NCBI GenBank assembly: GCA_023954045.1
Contig: JAMLIR010000001.1
Location: 248,001 to 312,000, forward strand
DNA from: Burkholderiaceae bacterium
Lineage (GTDB): Bacteria; Pseudomonadota; Gammaproteobacteria; Burkholderiales; Burkholderiaceae_E
DNA length: 64,000 bases
Direction: 5' to 3'
Both the position numbers and the translations under genes were made by a program. Under the pieces are notes generated by a model. It ran no database searches. It was not told where the DNA came from and saw nothing but the letters and a program-made list of their open reading frames with translations. Shown one piece after another: positions 37,193 through 45,481 of the stretch (its first letter is position 1; each line of letters starts with the position of its first letter).

Positions 37193-38380
37193 CTAAAAGT
37201 CGTAGCGACCGAGAAGTTCACGAGCGATGATCATGCGTTGAATCTGGCTCGTGCCCTCCCCGATCTGGTACATCTTCGCATCGCGGTAGAAGCGCTCGAC
37301 CGGGAGATCGCGCATATAGCCGTATCCGCCATGGATCTCGATCGCAGCGCTGCAGGCTCTGAGAGAAGCCTCGGCAGCGAAGTACTTCGCCATTGCTCCT
37401 TCTTTCTTGATCGACAGTCCGGCCTCGTACATACGGGCAGCGTTCAGGGTCAAGAGGCGCGCGGCCTCGATGTCGGTCGCCATCTCGGCGATCGGCCACT
37501 GAATCCCCTGGAACGCCGCGATCGGGCGTCCGAACTGATTGCGCACCTTCGCGTATTCGACCGCGGCGTCCATGGCCGCCTGGGCCAGCCCGACCGAGAG
37601 CGCCGCGACGTTGATCCGGCCACGGTCCAGCGTCTGCGCGAACTGCCTGAACCCCTTTCCCTCGTCGCCAACGAGGTTCTCACGGGGAACCTCCACATCT
37701 TCAAAGAAAAGCTGCGCGGTCGGCGATCCATTCATGCCCATCTTCCGATCGTCCTTGCCGATCGAGAAGCCCTTCATGCCACGCTCGAGAATGAACGCCG
37801 ACACGCCCTGCGATCCGGAGCCTTCGGCAGTCCTTGCAGTCACCACGAAGATATCGGCGACGGTGCTGTTGGTGATGAATGCCTTCGCACCGTTCAGAAC
37901 ATATCGATCGCCGCGGCGAACAGCCTTGGTCCGGCACGCAGCGGCATTCGAGCCGCCCGACGGCTCTGTCAACCCGAAGGCACCGATCTTTCGGCCCGAC
38001 GTGAGCTCGACCAGATACTTGTGTCGCTGCTCCGCGGTGCCGTGGCCGGCAATGACGGATGAAGCGAGGCTGATGTGGGCATTGAGCGAACTGCCGACGG
38101 CGCCCGAGGCGCGTGAGACTTCCTCGAGCAGCAGACACACCATGACCGCATCGCAAGCAGCCCCGCCCCACTCCTCCGGATACGGCGCGCCCATGAAGCC
38201 GACCGCGGCCATCTCCTTGAACAGATCGATCGGAAACTCGGAGGTGGCATCGATATCGGCCGCGCGCGGTTCGATGCGCTCCCGGCAAAACCGCCTGACG
38301 CTGTCGAGGAACGCGAGCTGATCGTCGTTCAGCTGGTACTTGTTGGCAGAATTCGATCCGGCGACGGGTGCTTCGCTCAT
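37193..38380 (-). CDS. Acyl-CoA dehydrogenase
   Basis: A 395-residue FAD enzyme with [14 protein letters not shown], the substrate loop, [22 protein letters not shown] region, and catalytic Glu375 in [11 protein letters not shown]. The sequence pattern suits short or branched substrates such as isovaleryl-, 2-methylbutyryl- or citronellyl-CoA, but this is only a tendency. Its ATG overlaps the CoA-ligase stop (ATGA). Confidence 0.94.
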   Translation of the reverse strand: MSEAPVAGSNSANKYQLNDDQLAFLDSVRRFCRERIEPRAADIDATSEFPIDLFKEMAAVGFMGAPYPEEWGGAACDAVMVCLLLEEVSRASGAVGSSLNAHISLASSVIAGHGTAEQRHKYLVELTSGRKIGAFGLTEPSGGSNAAACRTKAVRRGDRYVLNGAKAFITNSTVADIFVVTARTAEGSGSQGVSAFILERGMKGFSIGKDDRKMGMNGSPTAQLFFEDVEVPRENLVGDEGKGFRQFAQTLDRGRINVAALSVGLAQAAMDAAVEYAKVRNQFGRPIAAFQGIQWPIAEMATDIEAARLLTLNAARMYEAGLSIKKEGAMAKYFAAEASLRACSAAIEIHGGYGYMRDLPVERFYRDAKMYQIGEGTSQIQRMIIARELLGRYDF

Positions 38381-39930
38381 TTTTTCTTCCCGCTCATGTG
38401 TTCACTCGCGAGCAGCTCGCGCAGCGCGACGCGCCTGATCTTGCCGGACCCGGTTAGCGGCATGGCGTCGACGAAGGTCACGCGCTTCGGGCGCTTGAAG
38501 CTCGCCAGCGCCCGGGTGCAATGCCGCAGCACCTCCTCTTCGTTCAACCGGGCATCCGGGCTGGCGACCACGAACGCGTGAATCAACTCGCCGCTGATCT
38601 CGTGCGGAACGCCGACAACAGCGACCGACTGCACTCCGGGCAGCTCGGCGATGACGTTCTCGACCTCTTTCGGATAGACATTGAAGCCATTGCTGACGAT
38701 CATGTCCTTCGTGCGGTCGAGAATATGGATGTGTCCGCGCTCGTCGAGTTTCCCCACGTCTCCGGAGCGCAACCACCCGTCGCGTAGCGCCACGGCGGTC
38801 GCCTCCGGCTGGTTCCAGTACCCGATCATCAAGGTCGGCGAGCGGAACTGAAGCTCCCCTGCTTCGCCTGTCGGTGCCGGAGTACCGTCCAGTGCAATGA
38901 CGCGAACCTCGATTCCGGGAAGCGGTGCCCCGCACGAGCCGATCGAATTGTCCCCACCGGGAGGCTGCACGCTCGCAACCGGCGAGATCTCGGTGAGCCC
39001 GTAGCTCTCGACGACTTCGAGGCCGAAATCGTCTCGCAGCGACTGCTTGAGCCGGGGCGCCACCGGCCCGCCCCCTACGTCCATCAACCGGAGGCTGGAG
39101 ATGTCTCGCCCCGCGATGTTCGACGGGTCGAACATCCGCGCGAACATGGTTGGAACTCCCGCAATGAAGGTGACTCTCAGGCGTTCGATGCAGTCGACGG
39201 CCACGCGCTCATCGAACTGCTCCATGATCACGGTCGATGCGCGCACCAACCCGGCCTGGAGGAAGTCGAATGCATGCCCGAAACTGCTGAACATCGGCAG
39301 GATCGCGAGGTAGCGATCCGTGCTGCCGGTACCGAGGACGCGCGAGGTCATTCGAGCATTCAGCACCAACGCCGAGTGCCGCAGCAGGATCCCCTTCGGG
39401 GCACCGGTGGTGCCAGAACTGTAGATCATCATGGCCGGATCGTCCGGCGATGCGCCGTCGGCCCGCTCGACCGGGTTCGACCGGGCGATCAATGCGTCGT
39501 AGGCTTCCCAGCCAAGAGGCACCTCTTCCTTTTGCGCGACGACTCTCAGGCACATCCTGGCGACCTGCGCGCTGGACAGCACGCGCTCGAGCAGTCGCGC
39601 CTCGACCACGATCGCAGAAGCATCGCAGTCGGCGAGGATTCGATCGACCTCGCGTTCGGTGCTCATGGCGTTGATGGCGACGCCGATCGCACCGGCCAGA
39701 CCGCACGCTATGTAGAACTCGACGATCTCGCGCGAATTGCGCATCAGCCCGGCGACGCGGTCGTCCTTGCGCGCACCTGCCGCAACCAGTGCACCGGCGA
39801 GCCGGGCCGCCCGTTCGTAAGTCTGCGCATAGGTGATCTCGGTGCCGTCCACCAGAAGCAACTGGACGGCGTCGCCCGCTTCGCGCGCGGCACTGCGAAA
39901 GACGTCGTCCACCCGCATCGGGACGTTCAT
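38377..39930 (-). CDS. AMP-dependent acyl-CoA synthetase
   Basis: A 517-residue ANL-superfamily ligase that activates a carboxylic acid to its CoA thioester via acyl-AMP. Motifs: P-loop [12 protein letters not shown] near residue 168, [12 protein letters not shown], hinge [23 protein letters not shown] region, and the catalytic lysine in LTGSGKIRR near the end. Start at ATG 39930 ([11 protein letters not shown]). It provides the entry step of operon II and precedes the acyl-CoA dehydrogenase with a 4-bp overlap. Confidence 0.93.
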   Translation of the reverse strand: MNVPMRVDDVFRSAAREAGDAVQLLLVDGTEITYAQTYERAARLAGALVAAGARKDDRVAGLMRNSREIVEFYIACGLAGAIGVAINAMSTEREVDRILADCDASAIVVEARLLERVLSSAQVARMCLRVVAQKEEVPLGWEAYDALIARSNPVERADGASPDDPAMMIYSSGTTGAPKGILLRHSALVLNARMTSRVLGTGSTDRYLAILPMFSSFGHAFDFLQAGLVRASTVIMEQFDERVAVDCIERLRVTFIAGVPTMFARMFDPSNIAGRDISSLRLMDVGGGPVAPRLKQSLRDDFGLEVVESYGLTEISPVASVQPPGGDNSIGSCGAPLPGIEVRVIALDGTPAPTGEAGELQFRSPTLMIGYWNQPEATAVALRDGWLRSGDVGKLDERGHIHILDRTKDMIVSNGFNVYPKEVENVIAELPGVQSVAVVGVPHEISGELIHAFVVASPDARLNEEEVLRHCTRALASFKRPKRVTFVDAMPLTGSGKIRRVALRELLASEHMSGKKK

Positions 39931-39946
39931 GATCTCTCCAATCCCG

Positions 39947-40690
39947 TCAAATCGACATCCTCTGGCCGCCGTCGACGACGATTGTCTCGCCCGTGATGAA
40001 GGCGGCCTTCTCGGAAACCAGAAACGCCACCAGTTCGCCGATCTCCCTGGGCTGACCGACCCGCCGAAGCGGAATGCGCGACACGATCCGCCTCGACAGA
40101 TCGGGATCGTCGAGTACATCCCGGGAGATCTCGCTGAGGATATAGCCGGGCGCAACGCACACGACGCGGATGCCATCGCGCGCCCACTCGGCTGCGAGCG
40201 CCCTGGTCAGGCCTTCGACCGCAGCCTTGGACGCACAGTAGGCCGCCGCGCCGGGCACGCCCATGGCGCCGAACATCGAGCCGATGTTGATGACCACGCC
40301 ACCGCCGCGCGCCCGCATTGATGGATGCGCCGCGCGGGCCAGCGCGTACTGCGCGACCAGGTTGACCTCTATCGCGTCGCGAAACCGCTGAACGCTCAAT
40401 TCGGCGGTGCGTGCTTCCGGCATGATTCCGGCGTTGTTGACCACCACGTCGACTCCACCGTGTGCCCTGGACGCCTCGGAAACGAAGTCGTTCAGCACCC
40501 CTTCATCGCTTACGTCGCCGAGGTGGACCGAGACGGACGCTCCGACCTCGCGCACCAGTGCCGCCGTCTCCTCCAGTGCCGCCGCGTCGCGGGCGAGGCA
40601 TGCAATCGCATAGCCTTCGCGCGCAAGCGATAGCGCGATGGCACGCCCGATGTTGCGGCTTGCGCCCGTGATCAGCGCAACCCGACTCAT
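39947..40690 (-). CDS. Short-chain dehydrogenase/reductase
   Basis: A 247-residue classical SDR with TGASRNIGRAIA (NAD(P) site), NNAGIM, active-site Ser and YCASK, and a FabG-like C-terminus TGETIVVDGGQRMSI. It probably acts on a 3-hydroxyacyl-CoA or an alcohol of the pathway. Start ATG 40690 overlaps the preceding SDR stop (ATGA). Confidence 0.92.
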   Translation of the reverse strand: MSRVALITGASRNIGRAIALSLAREGYAIACLARDAAALEETAALVREVGASVSVHLGDVSDEGVLNDFVSEASRAHGGVDVVVNNAGIMPEARTAELSVQRFRDAIEVNLVAQYALARAAHPSMRARGGGVVINIGSMFGAMGVPGAAAYCASKAAVEGLTRALAAEWARDGIRVVCVAPGYILSEISRDVLDDPDLSRRIVSRIPLRRVGQPREIGELVAFLVSEKAAFITGETIVVDGGQRMSI

Positions 40691-41493
40691 GCCTGGCCAT
40701 CCCCGAGGTCGGGCAAGACGAAGGCGCCCTTGTTGAGCCATTCGCCTCCGTCGATCGTGAACACCTCACCGTTGACGTAGTCCGCGGCCGACGAACAGAG
40801 GTAGACGCCCGCCTCTACCGTTTCTTCGACCGTCCCGAACCGTCCGGCCGGGATGCGGTCGATGATGCGTTGTTGGCCTTCCCGCGTCGGCCAGAGTACC
40901 GCGTGCGACTGCTCGGTGTCGACAAAGCCTGGGCACAGACAGTTGACCTGCACGTTCCTCCCGCCCCATTCGGCCGCCAACGTCTTCGACATTGCGATGA
41001 GGCCCGCCTTGGCCGCGGCCGAGTGGACCGTGCCGGGGCCACCGACCCACGCGTAGCTCGCAGTAACGCTCAGGATCTTGCCGCCCCCCTGCGCGAGCAT
41101 GCGCCGTCCGGCAGCCATGGTGCAGTATGCCGACCCATTCAGCACGATGTTGACGACCGAGTTCCAGCCGTTGGGCGTGATCTTCTCGGCACGACAGATG
41201 AAGTTCCCGGCAGCGTTGTTGACGAGCACATCGAACCGACCGGTCGTCTTGGCCACGCGATCGACGGTTGCTTCGACCGCCTGGGGGTCGCGGATGTCCA
41301 GGGGACAGACCAGCGCCTTGCCGCCGCGTTCCCGAATCGTCTCGGCGGTCGCTTCCAGTCGATCGACCTGTCGCGCCGCGAGCGCCACGGTGGCCCCGAG
41401 CTCAGCAAATCGCAATGCGAACGCGCGCCCGAGCCCGGTGCCCGCGCCGGTTACGAATGCGGTCTTGCCGCCGAACGAGTCGAACCCCTTCAT
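40687..41493 (-). CDS. SDR of the 2,4-dienoyl-CoA reductase type, first gene of operon II
   Basis: A 268-residue SDR with TGAGTGLGRAFA and NNAAGNF, the latter typical of 2,4-dienoyl-CoA reductases. The usual YxxxK tyrosine is absent: the segment reads TVHSAAAKAG, as in the DECR family where SxxxAKAG replaces it and another tyrosine acts. It is therefore likely to reduce a dienoyl-CoA with NADPH. Start ATG 41493 has AAAGGG upstream; a GTG three codons earlier would place that site too close. Promoter and operator lie at 41525-41579. Confidence 0.88.
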   Translation of the reverse strand: MKGFDSFGGKTAFVTGAGTGLGRAFALRFAELGATVALAARQVDRLEATAETIRERGGKALVCPLDIRDPQAVEATVDRVAKTTGRFDVLVNNAAGNFICRAEKITPNGWNSVVNIVLNGSAYCTMAAGRRMLAQGGGKILSVTASYAWVGGPGTVHSAAAKAGLIAMSKTLAAEWGGRNVQVNCLCPGFVDTEQSHAVLWPTREGQQRIIDRIPAGRFGTVEETVEAGVYLCSSAADYVNGEVFTIDGGEWLNKGAFVLPDLGDGQA

Positions 41494-41524
41494 CGTCGTC
41501 ACCCTTTGCCTGATGGACGCACCG

Positions 41525-41579
41525 AGTATGTGCGACCCGGAAACGTCCCGTCAAGAAATTATGGAATTGCGTTCCGCAC
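41525..41579 (-). promoter_or_regulatory. Promoter and shared operator of operon II
   Basis: Minus strand: operator GTGCGGAAC (41579-41571), which extends to GGAA-CGCAA-TTCC, exactly 16 bp before the -35 box TTGACG (41554-41549), then an 18-bp spacer and -10 CATACT (41530-41525). The predicted start is about 25 bp before the first ATG. GGAA-N5-TTCC matches the spacing of the E. coli IclR box. The same 9-bp motif at the same distance from the -35 occurs at 44219 and 49889. Confidence 0.78.
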
Positions 41580-41646
41580 AATGGACCTTACTGGAGATCC
41601 GCTCGAAGACGACCACGAACTTCCGCCTCTTGTCTGTCGATGGCGA

Positions 41647-42534
41647 TCAGTCGGCGACCACCGGACGTGCATCGGCAGCAACGGCTCCATGGGCACCGGT
41701 CTGCGCGCAGACGGCGTCTCTCACCGCGATGAGGCGCCTGCCGATCTCGTCCATCGTGCGACGCGGAAGGTGGCGCGCGGGCGCTCCACACGAGATCACC
41801 AGCGGCGGTCCCTCGACGCAGGTAAGCGGCACGGCCACACCGTTGATATCGAGCCGCCAACTCGCGACCGACCAGGTATACCCGCGCTCCCCGAACTGCC
41901 GCACCCCTTCGTCAATCTTGGCCGAGATGTCGGCCCAATGTTTTGCGTGACGGAGCCGCAGATGTTCCATCAGGAGGCGTCGCTCGGAATCCGGAAGAGC
42001 CGCCAACAGCGCATGTCCAGTCGCGGTGCCGGCCAGCGGAATACGCGATCCGACTTCGAGGCGCAGAGTCATGAGCGTCTTCTTGCTGTGGCAGACCTCC
42101 AGGTGGATGACGTCGAGTCGGTCGCGCCCCCCGAGCGCCGCGTGAACGCCGAATTCATCGGCGAGTTGTTCAAGGTACGGCCGCACCAGATCGCCCATGC
42201 TGTAGCTATCACGCGCGGCAAAGCCCAGGGCGAGTACTGCGGTACCCAGCCGATACTGGCGCCTGCGCTGCGAGTAGTGCAGGTAGCCCATCGCCGCAAG
42301 GCCCTGCAGCAGGCGCGAGGCAGTTGGCTTCGGCAGGCGCACGGCGTTGGCGACTTCAGTACTGCTTTGCCAGACCGAGCGATCGGCGAAGCTCTCGAGC
42401 ACCATCAGGCCCCTACCGAGCGCGGTCACGAAGTTCCGATCTGCGGATACCGCGCCGCGCGTGCGTCGCCTCGACAAGCGCTCGCGCACCGGGGCAAGCG
42501 TCGCACCCACCGGCTCCATTTCATCCGAACCCAC
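41647..42534 (-). CDS. IclR family transcriptional regulator
   Basis: A 295-residue regulator with a winged HTH at about residues 35-95 (SSTEVANAVRLPKPTASRLL) and an IclR effector-binding domain to the end. The GTG at 42534 is the chosen start because AGGAGG lies eight bases upstream. It stands 13 bp after a second IclR gene and directly upstream of operon II. Candidate regulator of the GTGCGGAAC sites. Confidence 0.93.
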   Translation of the reverse strand: MGSDEMEPVGATLAPVRERLSRRRTRGAVSADRNFVTALGRGLMVLESFADRSVWQSSTEVANAVRLPKPTASRLLQGLAAMGYLHYSQRRRQYRLGTAVLALGFAARDSYSMGDLVRPYLEQLADEFGVHAALGGRDRLDVIHLEVCHSKKTLMTLRLEVGSRIPLAGTATGHALLAALPDSERRLLMEHLRLRHAKHWADISAKIDEGVRQFGERGYTWSVASWRLDINGVAVPLTCVEGPPLVISCGAPARHLPRRTMDEIGRRLIAVRDAVCAQTGAHGAVAADARPVVAD

Positions 42535-42547
42535 GGCAGAGCCCTCC

Positions 42548-43375
42548 TCACTCGTTCCAGAACGTCATGCCAAGGCTCGCAACCGTGTTCGCGATGTCGC
42601 CGGCGAGGTCGATCAACGCGGGACCCAGTACGCGCCGGAACTTCTCTTCGGTGTGGTGAGGACGCCTGGCGCCGCAGTTCAAAGCCAGAATGGTGGCGCC
42701 TTGGTCGAGTACCAGAGGCACTCCGACGGCAAATATCTCCGGCTTCCACTCACCAAAGGAGACCGCGTAGCCATCGCGCGCCACCTGCTGCATGGCCAGG
42801 CGAATCCGCTCCCGGACCTGCGGCGCCTGTTCGCCTGCCTGCTCTTCGATCAACCGCAATCGCGCTTCGCGATCGTCGGCCGACATTGCGTGCAGATAGG
42901 CACGCCCCATTGCGGTCGAGCTCATCGGGATCTCCGTGCCCACGCGCAATCGCATCGCAACGGTCCTGGGGCCCACACACGTATCGAGATACACCATCCA
43001 TGCGCCGTCCCCGGCGCCCAGGCCCACCGGCATCTCGTGGCGCTGTGCGAACTCGGCCATCAGCGGATGGGCGATCTGACGCACCGGAAGACCACGCAAC
43101 AGCGCGTGGCCGAGCGTGCTCACCTTGTCGCCGAGGTGATACTGACCTGCCGGTCCGGCCTTGCGAAGGTAATCCATGCGGACCAGTGTGTACGTGAGCC
43201 GCGCAACGGTCGCCTTCGGCAACCCCGTGCGCTCGGCGATCTCCTTGTTCCCCAACGGACCATCGACGGACCGGAATGTCCGGAGGATCTCGAGCCCGCG
43301 CCGCAGCGAGGTCGCCCCCACGTCGCCACCGTTGGGCGATTCCAGAATCGGGGTCGGCTTCCGGGGCAGCGGCAT
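42548..43375 (-). CDS. IclR family transcriptional regulator
   Basis: A 275-residue IclR protein: HTH at about 15-75 (GNKEIAERTGLPKATVARL) followed by the effector domain. It differs clearly in sequence from the neighbouring IclR, so the pair is not a recent duplication. ATG 43375 lies one base after the crotonase stop; the frame is open further upstream but only as antisense of that gene. Second candidate for controlling operons II to IV. Confidence 0.93.
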   Translation of the reverse strand: MPLPRKPTPILESPNGGDVGATSLRRGLEILRTFRSVDGPLGNKEIAERTGLPKATVARLTYTLVRMDYLRKAGPAGQYHLGDKVSTLGHALLRGLPVRQIAHPLMAEFAQRHEMPVGLGAGDGAWMVYLDTCVGPRTVAMRLRVGTEIPMSSTAMGRAYLHAMSADDREARLRLIEEQAGEQAPQVRERIRLAMQQVARDGYAVSFGEWKPEIFAVGVPLVLDQGATILALNCGARRPHHTEEKFRRVLGPALIDLAGDIANTVASLGMTFWNE

Positions 43376-43376
43376 C

Positions 43377-44162
43377 TCAGCGGCCAACCCAGACGGGCTT
43401 GCGCTTCTCGGCGAAGGCGCGCGGCCCTTCCTGAGCATCTTCGCTCGCGTAAACCTTCTTGTAGATGGTCTTCGCATGGTCGAACCCGGCGGCGCAGCCC
43501 AGATCCATGGCCCCCAGGATCGCCTCCTTTCCCGCCGCGACGGTCAGGGGAGCATTGTCACGAATGCTCCGCGCAACATCCATCGCACGCGCTCGAACTG
43601 CTTCGGGGGTGAGCTCGACGTAGTTGACGAAGCCGAGCGCGTGCAGGCGCTCGACTGGCATCATCACCCCGGTCAACAGCATCTCGGCCACGATTGGCTG
43701 CGGAAGCATCCATAGCAGCGGCACGGCCCACGGTGAGCCGCGGCCGATCTTCGCTTCGGTGACTCCGCCGCGCGTGCCCGCAAGCCCCACCCTGATGTCC
43801 GAGTTCAGGCACAGCATCATGCCGCCAGCCGCGAAGTGCCCGGTCATCGCCGCAACGATCGGCTTGCTGACCACGCGCATCCGCTCGTAGAAGGGATCGG
43901 AGAGGACGTCGAGGATGTCGACGCCGCGCTCGCGCCGGATCTCGGCCGCTTCCTTCAAATCCATGCCGGCGCAGAAGGTGCCGCAATCTGCCGATGTCAG
44001 TACGGCGGCCCTGACCTCCGGATCACGATCGAGCTCGTACCACAAGGCGTGCAGACGCTCGGCGGCGGCGATCGACAGCGCGTTGCGTCGTTCCGGTCGA
44101 TTGAGAGTAATCACTGCAATGCCGTCATCGACCGCGTACTGGACGATCTCGTTATCGCTCAT
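43377..44162 (-). CDS. Crotonase-superfamily protein (enoyl-CoA hydratase-like)
   Basis: A 261-residue crotonase with oxyanion region FCAGMDLKEA. Of the two hydratase glutamates, the second is kept (VTEAKIGRGSPW) while the first is Met (AAGGMMLCLNSDI). One-glutamate members include isomerases and some dehydratases or hydrolases, so the exact reaction is open. It leads a minus-strand unit with two IclR genes and is divergent from operon III, sharing a 141-bp control region. Confidence 0.86.
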   Translation of the reverse strand: MSDNEIVQYAVDDGIAVITLNRPERRNALSIAAAERLHALWYELDRDPEVRAAVLTSADCGTFCAGMDLKEAAEIRRERGVDILDVLSDPFYERMRVVSKPIVAAMTGHFAAGGMMLCLNSDIRVGLAGTRGGVTEAKIGRGSPWAVPLLWMLPQPIVAEMLLTGVMMPVERLHALGFVNYVELTPEAVRARAMDVARSIRDNAPLTVAAGKEAILGAMDLGCAAGFDHAKTIYKKVYASEDAQEGPRAFAEKRKPVWVGR

Positions 44163-44218
44163 GCCCGGGTTTCCGAGTTCGTGAATGTGACCACGAATGA
44201 TAGCGCCTGAATACCACT

Positions 44219-44272
44219 GTGCGGAACCTTTTTTCAATATTTGTTGCGCTAGTGCCCATCGCTTGGCATCAT
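44219..44272 (+). promoter_or_regulatory. Promoter and shared operator of operon III
   Basis: GTGCGGAAC (44219-44227), 16 bp, -35 TTGCGC (44244-44249), 17-bp spacer, -10 CATCAT (44267-44272). Predicted start about 25 bp before the GTG start codon. The right half of the operator is weaker (TTTC) than in operon II. Because the crotonase-IclR-IclR unit starts on the other side, the same site could also affect those genes. Confidence 0.74.
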
Positions 44273-44303
44273 CGCCTGAGCAAACCTTGGCAGGAGTGCG
44301 CGC

Positions 44304-45467
44304 GTGGAAACTGGATCGACCCCATACCTCGACTTCGGGCTTGAACCCGAACACTTGACCTTTCGCGAGCAGTTCCGGCGCTTCGTACAGGATCAACTCG
44401 AGCCGATCGCCATCGAGGCAGAGGCGAAGGGCGAATTCCCAAAGGAGGTTTACCGGAAGCTGTCTGAACACGGCTACCTCGGCGTCAATTTTCCCGAGGA
44501 GATCGGCGGCGGTGGCGGCGACCTGCTGATGGGCTGCATCTTCTACGAAGAGCTGACGAGAGCGTCGGCTGGCATCTCGGCGGGCGTCTTCGCCCACCAG
44601 CACCTTGCAGCCGGTCCGGTATTGAAGTTCGGCACCGAGGCGCAGAAGTCCGAGTTCGCGTACCCAGCCGCACGCGGCGAGCGGATCGGTGCGTTCGGCC
44701 TCACAGAGCCTGATGCCGGGAGCGACATCCGGGGCATCAAGACCCGAGCCCGGAAAGTCGGCGGCAACTGGGTCATCAACGGCAGCAAGCTCTACATCAC
44801 CAACGGCGGGATTGCCGACTTCATCTTGGTGGCAGCACGAACCGGCGATGACCGCCGTTCGGACAGTCTGACCCTGTTCCTGGTAGATACACGCGACAAA
44901 GGCGTGAACGCATCGGAGCTTCGGAAGGTCGGCAACCATTCATCCTCGACCGCCTTCATAAGCTTCGAGGACGTGACGATCGCGCCGGACTACGTGCTGG
45001 GAAGTGTCGGCCAGGGTTTGAATCAACTCAAAGCCACCCTGACCGAGGGCCGGATCCTCGTCGCCAACCGCGGCCTCGGCATCGGTCAGGAAGCCTGCGA
45101 ATGCATCCTGCGCTACGCACGCGAGCGAAGTGCATTCGGGCAGCCAATCGCCAAGTTCCAGGCGATCGCATTCAAGGTAGCAGAGATGGCGATACGATGT
45201 GACGCCGCGCGGCTGATGATCTATCGGGCCGCTCGCCTGAAGATGGCAGGCGAGGATTGCATCCGCGAAGCCTCGATGGCCAAGTTCATGGCGAGCGAGC
45301 TTGCCGTACAGGCTGCAACGTCATCGCTGCTGCTGCACGGCGGCGCCGGCTACATGGAAGAGATGAAGGTCGCAAGGCTTTTTCGTGACGCACCCGAAGC
45401 GTGGATCGGCGAAGGAACCAACGAGATCCAGTTGTTGGTCATCTCGAAGGCGCTGGGCCTACTTTGA
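44304..45467 (+). CDS. Acyl-CoA dehydrogenase
   Basis: A 387-residue FAD enzyme with FGLTEPDAGSDIRG, LLLHGGAGYMEEM and catalytic Glu370 in WIGEGTNEIQ. Third acyl-CoA dehydrogenase of the region, in a separate operon and clearly different in sequence from the other two, so a different step or chain length is likely. It starts at GTG 44304, supported by AGGAG eight bases upstream. First gene of operon III. Confidence 0.93.
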   Translation: METGSTPYLDFGLEPEHLTFREQFRRFVQDQLEPIAIEAEAKGEFPKEVYRKLSEHGYLGVNFPEEIGGGGGDLLMGCIFYEELTRASAGISAGVFAHQHLAAGPVLKFGTEAQKSEFAYPAARGERIGAFGLTEPDAGSDIRGIKTRARKVGGNWVINGSKLYITNGGIADFILVAARTGDDRRSDSLTLFLVDTRDKGVNASELRKVGNHSSSTAFISFEDVTIAPDYVLGSVGQGLNQLKATLTEGRILVANRGLGIGQEACECILRYARERSAFGQPIAKFQAIAFKVAEMAIRCDAARLMIYRAARLKMAGEDCIREASMAKFMASELAVQAATSSLLLHGGAGYMEEMKVARLFRDAPEAWIGEGTNEIQLLVISKALGLL

Positions 45468-45481
45468 CGGAGCAGGCTGTG

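Noticed and set aside
35123-38062. A 979-codon plus-strand frame opposite AtuA, crotonase and dehydrogenase genes
   Set aside because: Antisense to three genes with intact motifs; its own product has no recognisable domain.
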